Positions 17,919 through 25,856 of a DNA stretch of 64,000 nucleotides are shown piece after piece. The first letter of the stretch is position 1. Every line of letters starts with the position of its first letter. Below the pieces are notes generated by a model. It was not told where the DNA came from. It saw only the letters and a program-made list of their open reading frames with translations, and did not search any database. Both the position numbers and the translations under genes were made by a program. This DNA is from Bacillus sp. SM2101 (GTDB lineage Bacteria > Bacillota > Bacilli > Bacillales > SM2101): the NCBI RefSeq assembly GCF_018588585.1, contig NZ_JAEUFG010000001.1, positions 372,001 to 436,000 on the forward strand, given 5' to 3'.

Positions 17919-18047
17919 TTATTGCTTCTCTAACTCTTGTATATAATCTAATTCTTTTTCTAGTTTTCTTTGCCGTTTCCCAAGCATAACTACATATCCA
18001 GCAATTAAGACCCATGCAATTGTGTATGCACTAAATAAATACCCCAT
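17919..18047 (-). CDS. ccmD: CcmD, small haem exporter subunit
   Basis: A 42-residue ORF starting at ATG 18047-18045 after GAGGAGG. It has the CcmD layout: a short external start (MGYLFSAYTIAW), one transmembrane helix (VLIAGYVVMLG), then a basic and coiled tail (KRQRKLEKELDYIQELE). CcmD links CcmC and CcmE and helps release haem-loaded CcmE. It lies directly after ccmC in the operon, as in E. coli, with a 195-base gap in between. Confidence 0.85.
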   Translation of the reverse strand: MGYLFSAYTIAWVLIAGYVVMLGKRQRKLEKELDYIQELEKQ

Positions 18048-18241
18048 TTTCAGTTCCTCCTCTTTATTGTTTATTTACTATTCCATCGTACGCATAGCAC
18101 CTTTAGCTATGAAAGTACTTTCCTTAGTCGCCTATCCTATACCAGACAGGAAATAATCTCCCCTGCAAATAGTTAATTAAGGTCTAGTGAATTTGGATTC
18201 TGTAAACCTACATATGCTACGGTATTTTTCGTTACTAACTT

Positions 18242-18979
18242 TTACGAAATTTTATTCATTAACTTCTCTTGAATAGCTTTCTTATTTTGAGCGATCACAA
18301 TTTTTGCTTTTTCTATATAAATACCTTTTTGGAGTAAAACAATATACAACAAAGTAATAAAACCTAGCGTAAATAACAATGTGAATAACATTTCAGGCTC
18401 AATTCCGCCTCCTTGTTGTGTCGGACCATCACCAAACACGATTGGATGAAGCTTTGAGTTCCACCAACGTATTGCCATAAATACGATTGGAACATCAATA
18501 AAACCAATAATTCCAAATACTGAGGCTAATCTTGCTTTCTTTTCCCATGCTCCGTCCATACGACGAACCATAATATAAGATACATAAATAAACCATAAAA
18601 TCAATGTCGTTGTTAATCTAGGCTCCCAAGTCCACCATGTATTCCATGCACTTCGTCCCCAAATAGGTCCAGTTGTTAAGACGATAGTTGTAAAAACAAC
18701 ACCAATTTCAGCCGAAATTCCTGCAATGATATCATAAATTCTCTTCCTTTTTATAAGGTATAAAATACTATAAACAAACACGACTCCAAAAGCCAAAAAC
18801 GCAACCCAAGCTGAACCTACGTGAAAATAAAATATTTTTTGTACTACGCCCATCGTAACTTCGACTGGAGACCATATAAATATTAAAAACATTGTTACTA
18901 CACCTATTGGAATTGTTAACCAAAGAAGTATCTTATGAAGTTTTGATTCTGATTGCCAAACCACATTATTCTTTGTCAT
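18242..18979 (-). CDS. ccmC: CcmC, haem lyase for CcmE
   Basis: 245 residues with six transmembrane segments. The tryptophan-rich loop reads WNTWWTWEPRLTT, the CcmC form of the WWD motif, and His in FYFHVGSAWVAF is one of the haem-ligand positions. CcmC presents haem to CcmE on the outer membrane face. ATG follows GGAGGTGTGAAAA. It is three bases after ccmB in the operon. It is not the System II protein ResC, which would be partnered by ResB; no resB is present. Confidence 0.93.
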   Translation of the reverse strand: MTKNNVVWQSESKLHKILLWLTIPIGVVTMFLIFIWSPVEVTMGVVQKIFYFHVGSAWVAFLAFGVVFVYSILYLIKRKRIYDIIAGISAEIGVVFTTIVLTTGPIWGRSAWNTWWTWEPRLTTTLILWFIYVSYIMVRRMDGAWEKKARLASVFGIIGFIDVPIVFMAIRWWNSKLHPIVFGDGPTQQGGGIEPEMLFTLLFTLGFITLLYIVLLQKGIYIEKAKIVIAQNKKAIQEKLMNKIS

Positions 18980-18982
18980 TTT

Positions 18983-19666
18983 TCACACCTCCATCACATA
19001 TTCAAATAATAAGAAACAAATAACAAAAAACACAAGATCATACCCAATCATCAATTGCATCCACGATATAGCACTTGATAAATTCTCAAGATTAACTAGC
19101 AATATTTTTGTTGCCTGCACAGCTGCAATAATAATCGGACTAACTATAGGAAATAAGACAATTGGTAATAGCATTTCACTACTCCTTGAATTAGCAGTTA
19201 ATGCAGCTAAAAATGTACCAATGCTTATAAAACCAAAAGTTCCTAAAAAGATAACTGCTAAAAATAAGGGAACGTTTCCCAGTAAGCGAAAATCAAATAA
19301 GATAAATAATAATGGTATAGAAATCAATTGAACTAATAGTACAAAAATGAAATTAGCGAGCATTTTGCCAAAATAAATACTTGAAGGATCAATAGGTGCG
19401 ACAATCATTCCATGTAAGCTATCTTGATTTTTTTCAGCTAAAAATGAGCGGTTCAACCCTAATATTCCAGCAAAGATAGTAATGACCCATACCATTCCAG
19501 GTACCACTGCTTTGACAGCATTACTCGTAGGGTCAAATGCAAAGCTAAAAGTCACAATAACAAGCCCTGAAAAGATTAACATAGTACTTAATAGTTGTTT
19601 TGTTTTCCACTCAGAATATAGATCTTTCCAAGCGATAATCCATGCAGATTTAAATAGTTTAATCAT
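18983..19666 (-). CDS. ccmB: CcmB, membrane subunit of haem ABC transporter
   Basis: 227 residues, six hydrophobic segments. Family features are the N-terminal AWIIAWKDLYSEWKTKQ and the segment LGLNRSFLAEKNQDSLHGM. With CcmA it forms the ABC complex that drives release of holo-CcmE from CcmC. The stop of ccmA is one base upstream, which indicates tight coupling. Confidence 0.93.
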   Translation of the reverse strand: MIKLFKSAWIIAWKDLYSEWKTKQLLSTMLIFSGLVIVTFSFAFDPTSNAVKAVVPGMVWVITIFAGILGLNRSFLAEKNQDSLHGMIVAPIDPSSIYFGKMLANFIFVLLVQLISIPLLFILFDFRLLGNVPLFLAVIFLGTFGFISIGTFLAALTANSRSSEMLLPIVLFPIVSPIIIAAVQATKILLVNLENLSSAISWMQLMIGYDLVFFVICFLLFEYVMEV

Positions 19667-19667
19667 G

Positions 19668-20366
19668 TTAACTCACCAGTCCTGCATACATTTCTTTGAT
19701 ATCTTTCACGTTTTTTTCACCTGAAATAGCAAAATCATCAATTAACAATCCTTGTTTCATCACGATTGCTTTATCACATGTTTCAATGAGTTGATGGAAA
19801 TCATGTGTAACCATAATTATAGTTGTACCTTCCTGCTTCAATTGCAAAATAACATTATTTAAAATTGAAACTGCCCGTTGATCTAACCCAGTATGTGGTT
19901 CATCTAGAAGTAGAATACTAGGTGAATGAATAATCGCTCTAGCAATCGCAATTCTTTGTAGCATTCCTCTTGAAAATGAGCGAACAGGCTCATGCATAAA
20001 TAAGCTTAAACCTACCATAGAAATGAGTTCTTTTGCTCTTACCTCAATATCTTCTACATCATAGAGCTTTCCGTAATAAACTAGATTCTCAATCGGTGAA
20101 AAGTGATCATATAAGTAACTGCTATGTGATAAGAATCCAATTGTTTTCTTAATAACCTCTTCGTTCGCTTTTAGCTTCATATTATTTATCAAAACATCAC
20201 CAGATGTCGCCTCCAGCAATCCACTAATTATTTTTAATACTGTACTTTTCCCTGCTCCGTTGGGACCTAGTAAAGCGATCGTTTCCCCTTCTTTTACTGT
20301 TAGATTGACTCCACGTAGAATCGCTTTCTCACCTATCTTTTTCGTTAGCAAAGATGTTTTTATCAC
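19668..20366 (-). CDS. ccmA: CcmA, ATPase of cytochrome c maturation ABC complex
   Basis: 232 residues. Walker A GPNGAGKST, the signature SFSRGMLQRIAIARA (a CcmA-type SRGMxQR form instead of SGGQ), and Walker B ILLLDEPHTGLD are visible. The start is GTG 20366 after GGAGGGATCTGC. The genetic position directly before ccmB and ccmC separates it from generic ABC ATPases. Confidence 0.93.
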   Translation of the reverse strand: MIKTSLLTKKIGEKAILRGVNLTVKEGETIALLGPNGAGKSTVLKIISGLLEATSGDVLINNMKLKANEEVIKKTIGFLSHSSYLYDHFSPIENLVYYGKLYDVEDIEVRAKELISMVGLSLFMHEPVRSFSRGMLQRIAIARAIIHSPSILLLDEPHTGLDQRAVSILNNVILQLKQEGTTIIMVTHDFHQLIETCDKAIVMKQGLLIDDFAISGEKNVKDIKEMYAGLVS

Positions 20367-20381
20367 GCAGATCCCTCCAAT

Positions 20382-20780
20382 CTATTCAGTCATTTGTTTT
20401 ATATTAAATTTCACTTGAATTAACAATTCTTTATAAGCATTAAACTGTTCATGGAACTTATCTTCAGATATTTTTCCTGCTTTCAGTTCATCTTCTAAAT
20501 CGATCATTTTCGTCATAATTGCATCGCGCTTTCCAAGCAATTGTTGAAAAATCTTCTCCTCTTTATCCTCGGTCAAAGAAATTTGCCTATTCTGGTCTTT
20601 TTGACGAAAGTAAATGAAAAACAGCCCTCCTCCAATTATGATTACACCAAGAATAATTAATAATATATGTGGGTTAAATTGTCTTAACGGTGAATCAAAC
20701 CACATCCGTAAATGTCCTGGATTATGAAAGCTTGGAGAAGTTTGTGTGACTGCAGCACTCATCATAAAAATGCTTTTCAC
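20382..20780 (-). CDS. Uncharacterised membrane-anchored protein of ccm cluster
   Basis: About 132 residues from GTG 20780, one base after the preceding stop, with GGGGAGGG upstream; an overlapping ATG at 20822 lacks this site. An N-terminal stretch with His residues (SPSFHNPGHLRMWF) is followed by one transmembrane segment (HILLIILGVIIIGGGLFFIYF) and a cytoplasmic coiled region that contains LEDELKAGKISEDKFHEQF. That last segment resembles SHOCT/CcmI-like helical hairpins. I do not recognise the family; its place in the operon suggests a role in cytochrome c maturation. Confidence 0.75.
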   Translation of the reverse strand: MKSIFMMSAAVTQTSPSFHNPGHLRMWFDSPLRQFNPHILLIILGVIIIGGGLFFIYFRQKDQNRQISLTEDKEEKIFQQLLGKRDAIMTKMIDLEDELKAGKISEDKFHEQFNAYKELLIQVKFNIKQMTE

Positions 20781-20781
20781 C

Positions 20782-21168
20782 TTACTTCCCTCCCCGCTGT
20801 TTTCTCGTTTGATCAAGTTCATTAGCTATTTCATTTTCTATATCCTTTTTAACTTGTTCAGGCATATTTTTTATTGTATTAGCAACATGAACATCGTCTA
20901 CTAACGTTTCCTCCGCCATAATAGGAAGAAGCATTTTTTCGTAGTTATTTTTTAATTTCTCATAATCCTCTGTCGATAATTTTTTCATGTTATAATCCAT
21001 TTCGAGTTCATTTAGTGTCGCAAATATTTCTTCTTTTTTTATGATATCTACTTCATCTATCATGCTTTCATGAAAAGTTACATTCTTTTTTGACAGCAGT
21101 GGAGATATTACTAAATAACTACAAACTACTACTAATAATGTGGCTGTTATAATTGAGACTAGATCCAT
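20782..21168 (-). CDS. CcmI-like small membrane protein
   Basis: About 128 residues from ATG 21168 (a GTG at 21177 would add three). One N-terminal transmembrane helix (SIITATLLVVVCSYLVISPLL) is followed by a cytoplasmic segment with EIFATLNELEMDYNMKKLSTEDYEKL. This is the 'ELE.DY..GKLS.EDY' motif found in the N-terminal part of CcmI/CycH proteins. The TPR domain that binds apocytochrome in CcmI is absent. The role is inferred to be an assembly or scaffolding factor. Confidence 0.78.
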   Translation of the reverse strand: MDLVSIITATLLVVVCSYLVISPLLSKKNVTFHESMIDEVDIIKKEEIFATLNELEMDYNMKKLSTEDYEKLKNNYEKMLLPIMAEETLVDDVHVANTIKNMPEQVKKDIENEIANELDQTRKQRGGK

Positions 21169-21180
21169 ATCAATCACATC

Positions 21181-21663
21181 CTAGAAAAGCTTTTTTCTTT
21201 CTTTATCAATCATTTCTCTTAAAACAGAATCGGTGTTCTCGTCACGTAAAGCTTCATCAGTTGTTATTGAATGAGCACTGTTATTTTTTTTGATCCAACT
21301 ACGAATAACTGTAAATACAATCACTCCAGCTACAATCAATACGATAAATGGTGTGATCCATGCAGAAAGGCTAAATCCTTGCTTAAGTGGGGCTGACAAT
21401 GCCTCTTCGCCAATTTCCTCAACGTAGAAATTTAAGATCTCTTCCTTGTTCATCCCTTCTTGCATCATTTGAGCAACTTCTTCGTAATATTCTTGCTTAA
21501 CAGGGCAAGTAGCCAAATCATCCCCCGCATGTCCTTCCATGGCAAGCATTGCAACAATGCTCTGAAATTGTGCCGAACTATAATCAACATCTTCTACTGC
21601 ATAGGTACCGGAAGAAAATAAAAGTATAAGAAGCCCAGTTAAAATGAATAAGCGCTTCATCAT
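21181..21663 (-). CDS. ccmH: CcmH-like protein with a single cysteine
   Basis: About 160 residues from ATG 21663, 25 bases after ccmF; the longer frame overlaps ccmF and lacks a signal. There is a signal peptide (RLFILTGLLILLFSSGTYA), an external domain, one transmembrane helix (about 99-120) and a charged tail. The region from Cys53 (ATCPVKQEYYEEVAQMMQEG, then EEILNFYVEEIG) aligns with the CcmH domain, but the LRCxxC redox pair is reduced to one Cys. CcmH normally reduces apocytochrome thiols with CcmG; this form could not do classical thiol exchange alone. Confidence 0.8.
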   Translation of the reverse strand: MMKRLFILTGLLILLFSSGTYAVEDVDYSSAQFQSIVAMLAMEGHAGDDLATCPVKQEYYEEVAQMMQEGMNKEEILNFYVEEIGEEALSAPLKQGFSLSAWITPFIVLIVAGVIVFTVIRSWIKKNNSAHSITTDEALRDENTDSVLREMIDKERKKLF

Positions 21664-21688
21664 TTCCCCATCCTTTCTACCCAAACCC

Positions 21689-23671
21689 TTAAGATACATG
21701 TCGCTGTACCCCTTTATATCTCGGAGTAATATTGCCGTATTTTCCGCTCCAAACAGCAAATATTGCGCCTATTAAAACAACCATGCCACCCGTCCAAATC
21801 CATTTTACAAGTGGATTAATCCGAATAACAAATGTAGCTCTTAAATCTTGCTCCCAACCACTTAACACAATATAAAGATCTTCGTCCCAATTACTAATAA
21901 GAGCTACCTCAGTAGACGGTTGTTCGAATGAACCATAAAAGATTTTCTCAGCTTCAGCATATCCTATATCTTGACCGTTTTTGTTAATTTTTAGAGTGGC
22001 AAACACTACATCATTGATACCTTCACGCTTTTGTTGTAAGTTCTCATAGGTAATTGTGTACTCTGCAAGTTCAATACTTTCTCCCATCGCTAGCGTCTTC
22101 ATTGTTTCAACATTGAAGTTATTTGAACCAATTATACCTACTGCCATTAGAGCTATCCCAATATGAACGATATAGCCACCGTACCGTCTGCGATTACGTG
22201 ACATTAAACGGCCAAGTGCAACAATGACATTTTCTCCAGTAACTGACTTTCTAGCCTTTACCCCGCGACTAACTTCAAGAATATGAGTAAAAATCATGAA
22301 TGCAACAACAGCAAAGCCGATAATCGGATAAGCTTTTTTAATATCTAGAAGTATTAGTAACATAGCAACTAGTAAGCTCAAAATTGCTGGAATTAAAAAG
22401 TTTTTTCGTAGATTTCTTACAGTTGAGCGTTGCCAAGCGATTAAAGGGCAAATAGCCATAACAAACATTAATGCAAGCATGATAGGTGACATAACTGTAT
22501 TAAAGAAAGGGACACCAACCGTAACCTTCGTTCCTTTAACCGCCTCAGAAATGAGTGGAAAAATTGTTCCCCAAAATACTGCAAATGTCGCACCAACAAG
22601 TATTAAATTATTGATTAAAAAACTACTTTCTTTTGATAAAAATGACTCAAACTGTCCGCTGTTTTGTCTTAATAAATGAAAGCGACTCATCATTACATAT
22701 AGTGCAAATAAGACTGCAAGTGCCATAAAAATTAAAAAGTAAGTACCTAAATTACTATCTCCAAAAGCATGAACTGAAGTTAAGACGCCACTTCTTACAA
22801 GGAAAGTTCCAAATAATGTTAATGCGTATGAAAGAATAATCAAACTAATATTCCAAATCTTCAACATCTGCTTGCGTTCTTGAATCATTACCGAGTGTAA
22901 AAAAGCAGTAACAGTTAACCAAGGCATGAAGGATGCATTTTCAACAGGGTCCCATGCCCAATAGCCACCCCATCCGAGCTCAAGATAAGCCCAATAACCT
23001 CCGATTATATTGCCAAGAGTTAAAAATAACCACGCTACTATTGTCCAACGTCTCGTCATACGAATCCAAAAAGCGTCTACATTCTTTAGTATTAAAGCAG
23101 CGATAGCAAATGCAAAAGGTACAGAAAGTCCTACATAACCTAAGTACAATGTTACTGGATGTAAAATCATCCCTGGGTCTTGTAACATTGGATTTAAACC
23201 TTTCCCAACCTCTGGAATAATATCATTCAGTTCAAAAGGTTTCGTAGTCGTTGCTAACAAGAAGTAAAAGAAAATAATATTTCCAAGCATGATTGTTCCA
23301 ATATAAGGAACCATTGGATTGCCTTTCATTTTTCTTGAAAACACAACCATCGTTGCGTACATCGTTAAGAAAAATGTCCATAATAATAAAGAACCTGCAT
23401 TACCTGCCCATAATGCTGAAAGCTTATATATAAGTGGTAAATCGCTACTTGTATACGTAGAAACATACTTAAATTGAAATTGACTTGTACCTAAAGCGTA
23501 GAATAAGACAAACATTGAAACACTTGTTAATAAAAAGATCGATAACACACCATTCTTCCCACTATTTATTAACTTTTGGTTTTGCTTTCTTATTCCTAAT
23601 ATGAGAATAATAAATGAATAGATTGAAATGACTAATGCTAAATAAACAGCTGTACTACCAATTAAATACAT
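21689..23671 (-). CDS. ccmF: CcmF, cytochrome c haem lyase core
   Basis: 660 residues with about fifteen transmembrane segments. The WWD haem-handling motif is GGYWAWDPVENASFMPWL, and His residues in LHPVTLYLGYVG and YIVHIGIALMAVG match conserved haem-ligand positions. CcmF takes haem from CcmE and ligates it to the CxxCH sites of apocytochromes. ATG 23671 follows AAAGGTGATTAGCC. Its length is normal for a full CcmF. Confidence 0.95.
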   Translation of the reverse strand: MYLIGSTAVYLALVISIYSFIILILGIRKQNQKLINSGKNGVLSIFLLTSVSMFVLFYALGTSQFQFKYVSTYTSSDLPLIYKLSALWAGNAGSLLLWTFFLTMYATMVVFSRKMKGNPMVPYIGTIMLGNIIFFYFLLATTTKPFELNDIIPEVGKGLNPMLQDPGMILHPVTLYLGYVGLSVPFAFAIAALILKNVDAFWIRMTRRWTIVAWLFLTLGNIIGGYWAYLELGWGGYWAWDPVENASFMPWLTVTAFLHSVMIQERKQMLKIWNISLIILSYALTLFGTFLVRSGVLTSVHAFGDSNLGTYFLIFMALAVLFALYVMMSRFHLLRQNSGQFESFLSKESSFLINNLILVGATFAVFWGTIFPLISEAVKGTKVTVGVPFFNTVMSPIMLALMFVMAICPLIAWQRSTVRNLRKNFLIPAILSLLVAMLLILLDIKKAYPIIGFAVVAFMIFTHILEVSRGVKARKSVTGENVIVALGRLMSRNRRRYGGYIVHIGIALMAVGIIGSNNFNVETMKTLAMGESIELAEYTITYENLQQKREGINDVVFATLKINKNGQDIGYAEAEKIFYGSFEQPSTEVALISNWDEDLYIVLSGWEQDLRATFVIRINPLVKWIWTGGMVVLIGAIFAVWSGKYGNITPRYKGVQRHVS

Positions 23672-23687
23672 GGCTAATCACCTTTCT

Positions 23688-24128
23688 TTACTCCTCATTT
23701 TCTATCTTTTTATGAAGCTCTGGGTCATAGTCACTTTTATCTTGGTCTTCATATTTGGATGGACACTTAGTTTGAAGTTTCTCAGCAAAAAACACACCAT
23801 CCTCTTGTATATACCCCTCTACAATTGCAGTTACATCTTCACTAAAATTGTCTGGTCGCACCCCTTGATAAAATATAGGAAGCTCATTACCATCTTCGTC
23901 TCGTACTGTAAAGCGAAGTTCTATATTATCTGCATTCCAATCAATTGAATCTTCAATTAATAATCCTTGGGTCATGACGAATTTATCGCTGTACTTCTCT
24001 TCATTTGCTAAAAGTTGTGTAAGTGTCAACTCTGTACCGCTTGAACCTGGTGTAGCAGCTATGAGCAATGTGAGAATAGCTATGATGATCAAACTTCCAC
24101 CAAACAATACTTTTTTATTTTTGTTCAT
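23688..24128 (-). CDS. ccmE: CcmE, haem chaperone of the Cys-type (CxxxY)
   Basis: About 146 residues from ATG 24128, with GAGGGG eight bases upstream. One N-terminal transmembrane anchor precedes an OB-fold domain (residues about 35-115). In the E. coli type, haem is bound covalently by His in HxxxY. Here the corresponding segment is KCPSKYE, with Cys122 and Tyr126. This CxxxY form is known from Desulfovibrio and archaea and defines the variant called System I*. Haem would be attached through Cys. Confidence 0.92.
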   Translation of the reverse strand: MNKNKKVLFGGSLIIIAILTLLIAATPGSSGTELTLTQLLANEEKYSDKFVMTQGLLIEDSIDWNADNIELRFTVRDEDGNELPIFYQGVRPDNFSEDVTAIVEGYIQEDGVFFAEKLQTKCPSKYEDQDKSDYDPELHKKIENEE

Positions 24129-24140
24129 TCCATTCACCCC

Positions 24141-25115
24141 TCAACTTAGTTCACTCATTTTTTTGCGATACGTTTGTTCATCAATTTCACCATTAGCCAA
24201 CATGTTTCTTAACTTCTTTTTATCTTGTTGTCGGTTTGTAGCTTTAATTTCGCTTTCACGTTCTTTGTGTTTCTTTTTCTGAAAAATTAACAGCATGATT
24301 GTGAATAAAAATATTAATGAAATGACAACGATTGCAATAATTGTATTTGTTGATAACCCTCCATTATTTGATGAGTTAGTTTGTATTAGGACACTATTGT
24401 TGTTATTTGGTGCTATTTCATCAATTTTACTAGTTGTCGTTTCGTTGTCTTTCTTCTCATAAGACACATCAAATACTTTCTTCTCCCCAGCTGTTAATTG
24501 AATAACCTCATACAAATACATGTTAATCCCCATTGTATCTTGTGAATGCTGATCAGTTGTTGGTTGTATGGCAAAATCACTTGCCCCTAATGGTTCAAAG
24601 AAAATAATGTTTATAGCGTCCATATTATTGTCAGCTACGTATTCATATGTAAAATTTTTCTTATTCCCGGTATGGTTTATATCATGATAGTAATATTCAA
24701 TAACAAATTTATAGCCTTGCCCTGGATCAATAGGTTCGTCTGGCATAATCGTTACTTTGTTAGAATTCTTCTTCATTTGTACTTCAATTTCTTGAAGTGA
24801 TTCTTTTGTTCCATCGAGGGTATGTGCTGCTAGCCCTATAAAAAAATTTTTCTTATTCACAGGTAATGTTAGTTCGATACCTTGGCTAATTGACTCAGAA
24901 GATTGATTTACAATAGTGCCATGATAACCAACAAGAACAGTTGGTTCATCATTATTAGCATGAGGATGATTCGTATATTCCGGCATAACGATTATTGTAA
25001 TGTCTTCTATAGATATGTTGTCGTAAGATGCTAGTATAGATGGAGGAAAGAGAATACTCATTAGTACCAAAATGAATATTGGAAAACATTTTTCTTTAAC
25101 ATAAGGAGTCTTCAT
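24141..25115 (-). CDS. Uncharacterised secreted membrane protein at the head of ccm cluster
   Basis: About 324 residues from ATG 25115, which has AAGGTG six bases upstream; upstream in-frame ATGs lack such a site. A signal peptide (about 1-29) is followed by a large external domain rich in beta-strand-like segments (about 30-245), a transmembrane helix (NTIIAIVVISLIFLFTIMLL) and a basic cytoplasmic tail ending LRNMLANGEIDEQTYRKKM, a SHOCT-like hairpin. The stop is 12 bases before the ccmE start. I do not recognise the external domain. Operon position suggests a role in haem or apocytochrome delivery. Confidence 0.8.
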   Translation of the reverse strand: MKTPYVKEKCFPIFILVLMSILFPPSILASYDNISIEDITIIVMPEYTNHPHANNDEPTVLVGYHGTIVNQSSESISQGIELTLPVNKKNFFIGLAAHTLDGTKESLQEIEVQMKKNSNKVTIMPDEPIDPGQGYKFVIEYYYHDINHTGNKKNFTYEYVADNNMDAINIIFFEPLGASDFAIQPTTDQHSQDTMGINMYLYEVIQLTAGEKKVFDVSYEKKDNETTTSKIDEIAPNNNNSVLIQTNSSNNGGLSTNTIIAIVVISLIFLFTIMLLIFQKKKHKERESEIKATNRQQDKKKLRNMLANGEIDEQTYRKKMSELS

Positions 25116-25792
25116 TTTTTTCACCTTATTTCCCATTTCTTTCATTTCTAATATGATTGTATTAAAAATTGCTTGGTTACAACATATTGGTAAACCTATT
25201 GTCAAAAATCATCCATATTTTAGTTCACAAAAACTTCATACCAAATTGTGACTTATGTTACAGACATTACCGAAACATAGAATCGCACTAAGGATCATCA
25301 CCCGACGAATGACAGATTCCTATAATATAGAGATGACCTTCACCCTTCAATGATTGGAGTGGTGACTTGCGGGTTAGGCGCTAATCCTTGACAATACCGT
25401 AATCCCACTAGGCCCAAAAGTCGTGTCTTGTGAAGGTTACTTTAATACCATTTTGGCTCCTTAGCTAGTGTATTCGAGCCACTTCGTTTTACTGAAAAGC
25501 TGTATTGAAAGATGGAAGCAGCTATCTGAAATCCATTTAAAAAATAAACCATTCAGCTTGATTCAATTTAAAATTTACAGTATATTAATTATAAACACGA
25601 TTCTTGTGATTTATTTCACATATATATTAAGACCATTGTCTTATGAAGGCTCTTATCAAAACATTTTTCTACTATTGATAAAACATCTAGATCAAATTAG
25701 TGTGATATTTGTACAATGTCAAACATATCCTTGCACGAAATTGTTACCACCTTATAAACAATGGAAATATAGTTTTTAAATGAACAAAAATG
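25116..25792. other. Gap between nrfA and ccm cluster
   Basis: After the nrfA terminator, about 680 bases carry no convincing gene. The plus-strand frame at 25468-25779 lacks a ribosome binding site and family resemblance. TTGTGA half-sites near 25243 (AAATTGTGACTTATGTTAC) could be regulatory for the ccm operon, but no full operator is visible. Confidence 0.5.
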
Positions 25793-25822
25793 CACCGTAC
25801 AATATAGCCGTATTGTACGGTG
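25793..25822 (-). terminator. Terminator after nrfA
   Basis: CACCGTACAATA and TATTGTACGGTG form a perfect 12-bp stem with a six-base loop, followed by GCATTTTT on the minus strand. It separates nrfHA from the ccm genes. Confidence 0.85.
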
Positions 25823-25856
25823 AAAATTAGTTTGTTAATCATCGTTCTGTAAGTGC

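Noticed and set aside
17265-20366. System II (ResABC) reading of the cytochrome c genes
   Set aside because: No ResB is present; CcmA, CcmB, CcmE and a full-length CcmF identify System I.
25468-25779. A 103-codon plus-strand frame between nrfA and the ccm cluster
   Set aside because: No ribosome binding site, no operon context and no domain-like pattern; composition fits AT-rich non-coding DNA.
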